Shown here piece by piece: positions 20,390 through 30,987 of a stretch of DNA of 64,000 nt. The DNA comes from Phytophthora colocasiae (taxonomy: Eukaryota > Oomycota > Peronosporomycetes > Peronosporales > Peronosporaceae). Both the position numbers and the translations under genes were made by a program. The notes beneath the pieces were generated by a model. That model had not been told where the DNA came from, ran no database searches, and was given only the letters and a program-made list of their open reading frames with translations. Location of the stretch: the NCBI GenBank assembly GCA_018806915.1, contig JAGKQI010000101.1:1736001-1800000 (forward strand), read 5' to 3'. Numbering within the stretch: position 1 is the stretch's first letter; each line of letters starts with the position of its first letter.

Positions 20390-21810
20390 CACCATTGCAC
20401 GGCGTTATTCACAAAGTGCGCACTGGAAATCAAACAATGCGCATTCAAATTCACAAAGCGCGCGCTGAAAATCAAAAACACCTGTTATACTTTATACCTT
20501 TTAAAGAACATTGATTGTCAAATCTAATTGGAATTATTATGTACCAACTTCCATGTCAAGCATGCCTAATGCACGTTGATGATGAACCAGTGAGTGGCAA
20601 AAGGCGCGGTTGCACAGCTCTGGTGTTACCACCTCCGCAAAGAGAGGGTCAGCAGCCATCTTAAGAAATTCAGAGCGGTGCTCTGTAATTGTTGTTCCTG
20701 CCGGTACACGTATGATGGCAGGTCGTTGCCGTGCAAGAAAACGCTTGACTGCACTTTTGTAGACGGAAAAAACGTTCTCAATTGGGCTCAACATTGGCGA
20801 GTAAGGCCCAAGTTTTAGCATTTCTGCACCCTCGAATTCTTCTTCATCGAAAACGGCATCGGCGCGAGCGTGACACGGCGCATTGTCGAGCACCACCACC
20901 ACATTGTCCAGCGAATGTGTCACTCTGATGTGACGCAAGAAGCGCCGGATGAACTCGTTGGCTAGGTCGGCAGTGAAGGAGCCAAACTGCGACTCTTGGT
21001 AAGCAATCCCAGTACTCGATATCACTGCAATTACGTGAATGTTTCTGCCTTTGCTAGCGACGACAGTCTGTACGGCACGGGTGCCGCGTGCGCTCCATCC
21101 AGTCCCACGTGAACACCAGAAATTGAAGTTGGTTTCGTCCAGATAGAACACCGTCTTGTTGTTTGCTAGCGCTGCGTAGAACTTGACCACGTAGTCTGCT
21201 CGCTTCTGCTTGTTGACTAGGCTATTGAGCGTTGTCACGTCACGGTGGAGCTTCTTTACAGTAAAATTGCAAGCGTCGAGTTCACGGCGAACCGTTTCGC
21301 GATTTAGCTTCACACCAAACTTCTGGTCAATCATTCTCGCCATGTCGACGCACGGTAGCTCTGGTGCGGTAGCTAGTTCGTTGAGAATGTAGTCCACGTG
21401 CTCAGGAAGTATCTTTTTCTCCGATCCACCACGCTTGCCACTCCAGTCGCCAGACTCCTTAGCAGCCTTTATCCACCCCCATGCTGTGCGCTCACCAACA
21501 TCGTACAGTTCTGCAGTTTCCTTCCAGTTGCCTTCGCCCTTGGCTACAGGCAATACTGCTGCCCGAATGTGGAGGGGGTATCTCTTGTAGCTAGTTGGCA
21601 TCGCGCCAAAATTGAGAATCAAGTGTCGCCAGAGGGAGAGTTTGGCGCCAAACGTGCCGAGCCCAGTCAATAAATCTACTTTATAATCTCATAATTTGAT
21701 GAGTATGAGTTCGTGCAGGTGTTTTTGATTTTCAGCGCGCGCTTTGTGAATTTGAGTGCGCATTGTTTGATTTCCAGTGCGCACTTTGTGAATAACGCCG
21801 TGCAATGGTG
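20390..21810 (-). mobile_element. Tc1/IS630-type transposon with 95-bp inverted ends and TA duplication
   Basis: The ends are inverted copies: CACCATTGCACGGCGTTATT begins at 20390 on + and, reversed, at 21810; near-identity continues to 20484 and 21716 (about 95 bp). Each end is followed outward by TA (20388-20389 and 21811-21812), the target duplication of the Tc1/mariner superfamily. Each inverted repeat contains two similar 28-bp blocks 42 bases apart (20407 and 20449), probably transposase-binding sites. The element is 1421 bp and carries one transposase gene. The high identity of the ends suggests a recent insertion. Confidence 0.9.
20537..21601 (-). CDS. DDE transposase of the Tc1/IS630 superfamily
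   Basis: 354 residues from the ATG at 21601 (MPTSYKRYPL); the frame is open upstream to 21670 but without an earlier ATG. N-terminal helix-turn-helix: TAELYDVGERTAWGWIK near residues 30-46. The catalytic residues are Asp in FYLDETNFNFW, Asp in VVVLDNAPCH, and Glu in LSPIENVFSVYK, with 35 residues between the second Asp and the Glu. It would cut the element at its inverted ends and join it to TA. No stop or frameshift is seen, and both ends are present, so this copy could be active. Confidence 0.85.
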   Translation of the reverse strand: MPTSYKRYPLHIRAAVLPVAKGEGNWKETAELYDVGERTAWGWIKAAKESGDWSGKRGGSEKKILPEHVDYILNELATAPELPCVDMARMIDQKFGVKLNRETVRRELDACNFTVKKLHRDVTTLNSLVNKQKRADYVVKFYAALANNKTVFYLDETNFNFWCSRGTGWSARGTRAVQTVVASKGRNIHVIAVISSTGIAYQESQFGSFTADLANEFIRRFLRHIRVTHSLDNVVVVLDNAPCHARADAVFDEEEFEGAEMLKLGPYSPMLSPIENVFSVYKSAVKRFLARQRPAIIRVPAGTTITEHRSEFLKMAADPLFAEVVTPELCNRAFCHSLVHHQRALGMLDMEVGT

Positions 21811-22030
21811 TAGAGCGGAGGTGCCAACGATGAGGAGCGAGGCGAGCACGGGAACAATGGCGAACTTCATCGTTTCGGACTTCGAATTATCGTCTAGTTG
21901 CCCTGTTAAACGGTTTTGAGGTAAGGCCTTTAAACGTGGCTGGCTTGTGCAAACCTCGGCAAAAAAACACTTCATTGGAACTCCCTCTCTTGCTATGCTA
22001 TCGATGTACGGTTTGCCGTGCATTGGTGTC

Positions 22031-22441
22031 CTAAGTGCAGATGCCGCTTCTCGCTAGAGCTTTCAACGAGAATTGCGTCTTTTTTTTCGTAGACGGATGC
22101 ACAGTGCACTGCACTCTCTTTTTTAGAACGAGTGTTTGTTCCGTCGTCCTGTGCTTGAGCTCAATATCCACTTGTGATGAATCCTCTTTTGGTATATGGA
22201 GCAGTTGCACCCCCGACAATAATGTTCCTCTGGTTCTTATGTCGTTGTTTCTCCGTTCTAATTTTACTGTTGTCAAATAGTTTAGATTCCTTGAGTCGTT
22301 CAGACGTGATAGCTGCATGTCCTGATCCGCAAAGTTGAGTCGGCAGCGATACAAGTCAACAACTCCATGTGCGTACCGATAGAGCGTAACGAACTGTTCA
22401 ATCAGAAGTATTTTTTCTACTAAGAAGAAAAGGCAAATCAC
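22031..22441 (-). CDS. Hypothetical open frame, unassigned
   Basis: 136 codons on the minus strand, lying inside the 30-bp inverted repeats and next to the Kazal signal peptide. The composition is protein-like (RLNDSRNLNYLTTVKLERR, then DIRTRGTLLSGVQLLHI, LVLKKRVQCTVHP) but I recognise no domain. It has no clear start context. It could be a fragment of a captured or transposon gene. Confidence 0.25.
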   Translation of the reverse strand: MICLFFLVEKILLIEQFVTLYRYAHGVVDLYRCRLNFADQDMQLSRLNDSRNLNYLTTVKLERRNNDIRTRGTLLSGVQLLHIPKEDSSQVDIELKHRTTEQTLVLKKRVQCTVHPSTKKKTQFSLKALARSGICT

Positions 22442-22454
22442 ATCAAATCACATC

Positions 22455-22485
22455 AAGTACCGTATAACCGGTGTCAATTCCGACG
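22455..22485 (-). repeat. Right arm of the 30-bp inverted repeat
   Basis: Reads AAGTACCGTATAACCGGTGT and then CAATTCCGACG on +, the reverse complement of 20023-20052. See the left arm. No matching short direct repeat outside the arms is convincing. Confidence 0.6.
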
Positions 22486-22971
22486 GGTATACTCACAGGA
22501 AAGAATTGCAAACGATTATGACTAGCTGTTAGCACATAATCTATGATGTCGTTCTCTGATGTAGCGTCTTCGTCGATCAATTGCAATGTAGTCTCTTTCT
22601 TGTTTGTATAAAACAAATGTGTCATCTCGGGATCTGTTCGAGCTGAATGTAACGTCTGAAGTACATGTAACAAGTAAATAAGCAATACATGTACTGTAGA
22701 ATACAGTAGTCTGAGTCTCTCTCACATTCCTCTAAAGTATTGCTCTTTTTGATAGCACATGTATTCTATGATAGAATTTCTATCCTACATGATACTTTAC
22801 CAAGCATATTACGGGCAGCAATGCTGAATAATCTCGTCGTTGTTTGTAGAATACCGATACTGAACTCTTGTCCTGTGCATTCAGTTTGCTATTTACCAGC
22901 AACACGACACAGCAAACCTCCAGGTACTCCGCAGAAATCGAAGACCTCCCAACCCACTGAAGTCTGAAACG

Positions 22972-23169
22972 ATGAAGTTCTCCATCTTTCCCGTGCTCGC
23001 CTCGCTACTCATCGTCGGCACCTCCGCTCTAGACTTTAGCTGCGCCGCCGTTCCCAACATTCGATGCAACGATATTGATGGTACTTCTGGTCCTCAGGTC
23101 TGCGCAGGGATAGGAAAAATACAATATCATACGGATTGGAGGCCTTCATCCAAGCCAATAAATAATTGA
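22972..23169 (+). pseudogene. Truncated Kazal-like secreted protein
   Basis: 65 codons. The signal peptide MKFSIFPVLASLLIVGTSAL differs from that at 21811-21870 at only two positions. The mature part begins with the first three Kazal cysteines in the same spacing (DFSCAAVPNIRCNDIDG, then VCAG), then loses similarity at about 23108 where GVTYENGC should follow, and stops at 23167. Half of the inhibitor domain is missing, so it cannot fold as a Kazal inhibitor. A short secreted peptide could still be made. Confidence 0.7.
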
Positions 23170-23924
23170 GTTATTGCCACATTTTTCGACAATGTCAACC
23201 AAGTCAGTAGGTCACATGAATATTTGACACTATGTCGTCTTTTCTCATGAGTTTTTGAACGAGTTGGTTGCTGTCGATGCACCTGGATTCAGGAGGGGGG
23301 GGGTTACCTCGAGAACCCTCCCACCGCGTCCAACCTCTCCAACCAGTCATAGTCATAGTCCGATTTCCTCGACATCATGCATACAACACACAAATCAACT
23401 GATATAATATACTAAGTAATTCAGTTAGGAAATGACAAGCAACTGTAATAACCGGTGTGCCCTGTGTGCAAACGTGGCCACACCACCCGTTTGGCGATAG
23501 TTCTCGCTACCATCCATTGCCAAAACAACCACACATGTCAACGACATTTGGCTATAGCCAAGATTGACCTGTATAAAAAATTGCATGTTATTGGGGTTGA
23601 GGAGCAATAAATTATGGCAATATGACATTGCCAATATCGGCAATAGTGAGTGACAGTCGAAAACACTTTACTACAGGCTTTCATCACTGAAACATAGGTC
23701 TCCATCACTGAAGGGATAGGTCGGTCGAAAGTACTGAATAGATAGGCTTGAGGCACTGAAGTATACCAACGGGCAATTTTTAACTGCATGAAGTGGAAGC
23801 CGTTGAAGAAGGAGAAGGCGGCTATTCGTGTTGTTCGAGGAGCTGTTACTTTTGTTTGGATCACTTTATTGTTGTAAGCACCACGCGCTACAGGAAACCA
23901 AAGCCTGTGGTAGTCGGTAATATC
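23170..23924. other. Non-coding flank of the MULE gene
   Basis: No gene supported. Several imprecise repeats of ATCACTGAA (about 23684-23760) and a run of G (23293-23303) are visible. The left terminal repeat of the MULE would be expected here but no inverted partner was found downstream. Confidence 0.4.
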
Positions 23925-26300
23925 ATGGAGGACATGGTCAGCTCAAGTAGCCACGCCAGTTCGGACGATAGCTTGAGCAGCTCAGGAAAAAGCTCAAGCA
24001 ACTCGGAGGTACTGCATCCCCCATGCATTGATGAAAACTGTGGCTAACAATATGTAATGTAGTCAAGCGGAAGTACTGTCTCGACGAATAAACCTTTGAG
24101 AAGCCGGCCTGTCTGGCGGCTCATTTGGGACTCAAGTGAATTTACTGGTAAAATGTTAGAAGAATTTATGGAGACATTACCAAGTCGAGCTACAAGAAAA
24201 AACGACTGTTACCCATGTACAATGAACCACACGTCTCGTGGTGAAGACATCGAACCTCAAGAACGCCACCGGATGCGAACAATTCTGACGAAATGTACCT
24301 CTGCCCGCTGTTCTCTTGTAGACACTGCTTGTGGATGCCGCTACAAGATCAATACGTGTGACTTAACTGGTCTTGTGTTCGTATTCCAAGACGGACAACA
24401 TGCTATGTTGGATGAAAGCGAAAGCTCACCGCGGGTGCCAAAATTGACAGCAGCGATGAAAACATTTATACAGAATGAAATTAACATGCATTCTGGTGTA
24501 ACCCCTCACGTCGTGTTTACCAGATTGTGTTCCGTACTGGACGGGTCACCGCCTCTGGAGACACAAGTTCAAGGGTATATGAAGCGTTGGCGTGCAAAAC
24601 ATCGAGATGACTCAATGCAACCGGTTATAGAGATCTGTGCACAATCAATGTTCGAGCTCAAACGAGATCCTGCCCAAGACAGAGATGGCTTACTAGTGTT
24701 TTGCGACTCTTTTTGGGAAAATGGTACTCTCGTTCCAAACCTTGGAGATGCGTCAGACGAGTTACCTTTCAGAATGGGCCTCACATGCTATTCATTGCTG
24801 GAAGCTTATGCTAATGTACAGCAAGACCCACGTTGCACCTCTCTACTTCATGTGGATAGTACGCACAACTTGGTTCGACAACGCTATAGCGTATTTATCA
24901 TTGGGTACTCGGACTGCTGCGGTCACTACTTCCCCCTGGTGTATTACTGTGCTTCCCAACGGAGGTCTGAGGACGTTGCTTGGTGCCTATCATATTTAAA
25001 ACGGGTGATGCTCCAGCTATTCGGAATTCGTTTTTCTCCACAATATATGATGACGGATGCTGACAATGGTCAGTACAATGCATGCACCAGAGAGTTACCT
25101 ACCACCAATATTCTAATGTGCTGGTTTCACGTTTGCCAGAATGTGTGGAAAAAGGTTCGGAAACTACCTAAGCAGCAGCGTGACCGAATATTTAGTGATC
25201 TGAACGACCTGCATTTCTGCAGAACTGAGAACGAGTTTAACCTGAAGAAAGTGGGTATCATCCAGGAATGGAAGGCTCAAGCGAGAACCTGCCCTCGATT
25301 CCAAGCTGTCACTGGAAAGATACGCCGCCAGTGGTTCGACAATCCTCGCTTCTCGAAATGGCAGGCATTTCACACTCCTCCAGGTTACGCAACAACCAAT
25401 AATCCAGTGGAGCAGTATCACCGGACAGTTAAACTGGTGAATAGTACAGCTCGTGCTACACCAATTGAAATGATACAGCTATTGGATCAATCGCGCCTCG
25501 GGTTTTTAGCGAAGAATGTGACGTTTTCGAGTACAACGCAGGCATCAAAGCGTCTAAAGGCACACTACAACAAACTGAAGAAACGAGGTGATCTGTGTGC
25601 TACTGCTCTACTTCCCGTTGGAGATCTACGGAGTCAACTCGTGCTAGTGAAGCAAGTAATTCCACATACAAGACCTTCCGCTGCTGAGGCGTCCACAGTA
25701 TTGGGCGTAACCCCGAACACAGTTGCAACTTCAAAAAGAACCAACGCGACGAAGAAGAACAAGAAACATGATTTTCACGCTGATGACGTCAACCAGCCAA
25801 TTAAGTCTTCCCACACGCTTCGTATGCAGTGGGACGGAATGCCGGAGGACGGGTGGGTAGTTGATGCGACGACCAGAGCATGCCAGTGTCGCTTTCACAG
25901 CAAGTACAATTTATGCCCACATATTATCGAAGCTACCATGTTGGTAGGTCTTCCATGTCCAGGGTTTAAGCCTCCAGTTCGCAGGTTTCATTCACGCGAC
26001 AAGCGTCAAAGAAGTTCGGCTGTCCGACCTTCTTCAGCAACCACTTATCGTCATATACCAAATCTAAGTTTCGCTGCTGTACCTGCATCCATTCGCTGTC
26101 CAGCGGTTCCAGACGTTGAGGAAGTTCATGTACAACCTATGCGAGCATCAGCGTCGCATTCTACACGAACAGAACGTCCAAGCTCAGCACCAAGTCGTAC
26201 TCTGTATCGCGATGTACCTGTTCTAGACAATTCGCACGCGCCGTCTACAACTTCGCTCAATTTGACACTTCGCGAGTCATGTGAGCATACCAGTTTGTAG
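23925..26300 (+). CDS. MULE (Mutator-like) transposase, two exons
   Basis: Exons 23925-24008 and 24063-26300, intron 54 bases with GT...CTAAC...AG; 773 residues from MEDMVSS (an in-frame ATG at 23793 would add 44). Exon 1 is Ser-rich. A Cys-rich N-terminal zinc-binding block (CTSARCSLV, ACGCRYKINTC) resembles the FLYWCH/WRKY-GCM1-type DNA-binding domain. The catalytic core has Asp in LLHVDSTHNL, Asp in MMTDADNGQY, C-x2-H near CWFHVCQNVW, and Glu in NNPVEQYHR. A SWIM zinc finger (CQCRFHSKYNLCPH) lies near residue 650. The order is standard for MULEs. No stop or shift is present. It would excise and insert a Mutator-like element; terminal repeats were not found. Confidence 0.85.
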
Positions 26301-28936
26301 TGTGGCCAGACTCAGCAGAAAGAAGACGACTCTCACGCCGCATGGAACACGAGGGATTTCCAGTTTGTGTTGGGTTTATTGATGGTTGGAAGATTGGCAT
26401 TAGTTATGTAAGTATTTAAATATGCGGCTAGGTCGTTGAAGGCCTGCGTCTTCGTCCGCAGCGGTTTACCAGAGAATGTAGTCTTCTTGTTTGTCCCGTG
26501 AGTAGCATTAAAGTTCTCTTGTATCTCCATCCAAGTCACTAGAAGGCCGTATTCTCCTCTAAGATGCACCTTCGCGGACGCGCCGTGCTCATCGTTGGCG
26601 GTCATGCCTACTTGCATGCAGCATTATCATAGCGTAGCAATGCATACGGGTGGGTGTACGTACTGGAAAGTAGCGTATGGCGGAGGGAATCTAGCTAGTG
26701 GCACGGACCTTGTGATGATGAGTACTCGCCAGTGCGGAAGGCCCGAGCCGTGTTGGGTACAGGCGTAAAATACCGACTGACAGCACTTTGTTATTTTCGG
26801 GCCGATTTTGCATCTCTGGATATCACCTGTTCAGGTCTGGGGCTGAATGATTTCAGAAATCACAGGTCATTTGGCTGAAAAATGACATATTTCGCGCCAA
26901 AATATACAAATAAACGTGCCAAAATATCACTGGCAAAAATGCCAACTTTGACTCCCTAATGAATCCGATTGATCGATCGATCGGATCCAATCAAAAATGT
27001 ATAAGATTCTAGGAGAAACACAAAAAATGATATAGACCCTAGTGTTGGGATTCACAAGAAATACGTTCTTGTAGGTATAGAGTCTACCCAATGACATTTA
27101 GAACCTTTACGATTCTATGAAACGATTAAGACATTCTGAATTAAATATTTGAGGTCATATTGTCGTTGTTGTTCGTCTCCAGGATGAGTTTTTTTGCAGC
27201 AGGATCCTAAGAAGTTTTCTGTTAGGAAGTGTTTATCGTAGGAGCCTAAGGTAGAGGAAAGTGACGAATTTTATTGTGTGTGGCTCTACGCTACCCGTCG
27301 GGACGCCGTCATGAAATCGTCAGCAGACGCACCTTCCGTATATTCAATGCAGCATCTCGTTTTTCGCGGAATACCAGCAATACAGACTCCCGGAACACAT
27401 CCGAAAACTACGCCACCGATTACGTCTGCGGCTAGCCTACTGCAGACTCCGGCGGAAAATTAATGAGCATATATCCAACAGCGTCGGCGACACGCCTACA
27501 ACGCTGTAGCCACGTCGTACCAGCACTTCTGCCTGCTTGTTGTTGAGCACCACCCAGCTCATCGAAGTGCCCGGGAACTTCCACGTCCCGTTGTGAAGCT
27601 GTCCATGGCGAGCCGAACATGTACAAGTCGCTCATCAAGAGTCTTGATTGGCGACTTGTACATGTACTTGATTCACAACTTGTGGCCGCTTCAACGACTA
27701 CCACACACAGTGTACTTGCTATAGCACATCATTGCGCGAAATGCAAGTGCACTGCATTTGTTGTCGTGGTGCTGTAGCGTACAATGTACGCCGTACATGT
27801 AGCAGTTCTAACTCAGACCAATTGAGCTACAGTGCCAAGCAAACGCATCAGTGAGCATTTTTTTTAATTGAGAAAGGAGAAAAAGCCTCGAGCCGAAAGG
27901 ATATCATACAAGTAGCTTTTGACTAAAACATTAATCGTGGGATAAGGATTTTAGCGATCGTACCAGGAATGAGAGGCGACCGTCTCAATTATTTTGACAG
28001 GGTCAAATCAAGCGGATTGACCAAGGTACGATATCCACAACGCAATTGGCGTAGGACACGTGCCCACCAGCTTCGCTGTTAGTGGACCGATCAGGCTGGG
28101 CAACCGTTTTTTAGATTCACAGTAAAAGCCCTTGCCACTCACCTCACAGTGAGTAGATTGCGGGGCCATTTATGGTAATCAATGCAACAAACAAAGTCTA
28201 ACTATAAAGAATGTTGGTCTCGCTGTAACTACGGTGAGTGTTTACAAGTTGTAGAGCTATGTACAACGGGATCCCTAACGAGCAGTGTGAGTTGCAGGGC
28301 CCGAAAAATGCATTGCGCTCAAAATTATTGCAGTAAAAATAATGTATTACCATCGTTTATAATAAAAAGTGGTTTACTGCTGCTGTGAACGTACATTCAT
28401 GAAGTAAATCCACTCGATTTTCCAACTCCTGTTGTGATTTTAAAAGCGCCTACTCTTTTTACGGACTCTTGGACTCTGGCCGAGAGACCAGAGCAATTAG
28501 TGGCAACTTGTGGTCAACGCACCACAAAGCTACGCACTTGGCAGGCGTTCGAGGCTCGATAATAAAAGTGAAGTGCATACCGAAATATTACCGGTATCAT
28601 TTGCACAAAAACACGAAGAAACCTTGTAATTTCCACTCGTTGTCACTCATCACTTTTCTCTTCGCAGGTCACGTGCATATCCGCTACATTCCAATATGCT
28701 GCACTTCCGACACTACATACTACCTGGTACGCCCAGTTTTCACGACAGCGTTAATCCTTATCGAAAAGCCTTCCTCACTTCATCGGCCTTGTAAAGTGTT
28801 ACCGCGTCCTACCGGTATCTATTCACGATGGTGCAAAGACTATGCGTCGAAGCTCAACGCGTCTTTGAAGCCGCCACTTCCAGGATCAATCGGAGCGTTC
28901 AGCACTTTGACACTCGACACTTTCACCTGGTAGGTG
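26301..28936. other. Intergenic region without assigned genes
   Basis: A minus-strand frame at 26333-26617 (94 codons; GKPLRTKTQAFNDLAAYLN) looks protein-like but is unassigned. The rest has no convincing coding potential. An A-box-like tRNA fragment (27809-27837, minus) is discussed under findings. The promoter of the fumarate reductase should lie in the last few hundred bases. Confidence 0.5.
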
Positions 28937-30744
<1,808 letters not shown>

Positions 30745-30987
30745 CCATGTTGTACTTTGAGTCTTTCGAGTGACTACAGCCCCAAGAATCAAATGGGCGC
30801 ACTGCTTTGATCTGTTACGCCGTAGGTGCCGCTGCGTCCAGGCTGTAAAACCAATCGTCCATATCGGATTCTGTAGTCTGATTGATGATAATTGCTCATG
30901 AAACTCGTTTGCCTCACAGCCGTTTCTTGGTTTTGTGGAAACGTCGCACATGGTTGATCGTTATTTGCAAGGAATCGCAGTGCAGGA

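Larger units (their letters stand above)
20202..21870 (-). pseudogene. Secreted Kazal-type protease inhibitor gene split by a transposon
   Basis: Minus-strand gene. 21811-21870 encodes a signal peptide (MKFAIVPVLASLLIVGTSAL, 20 residues). The frame resumes after the transposon at 20387 and ends with TAA at 20202-20204. The second part holds one Kazal domain with six cysteines in the family spacing: C-x7-C-x11-C-x6-Y-x3-C-x6-C-x12-C, including VCASNGVTYENGC. Before insertion the protein would have had 81 residues. Kazal proteins block serine proteases; secreted oomycete members are known to inhibit apoplastic proteases of the host plant. The copy is now inactive, because translation runs from the signal peptide into the transposon. 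A paralogous start lies at 22972 and a remnant at 14405. Confidence 0.85.

Noticed and set aside
26333..26617. Minus-strand protein-like frame of 94 codons
   Set aside because: Looks coding by composition, but without a known motif, neighbour or start context it was not listed as a gene.
27809..27837. A complete tRNA gene
   Set aside because: Only the acceptor and D-arm part fits; anticodon stem and T arm cannot be formed.
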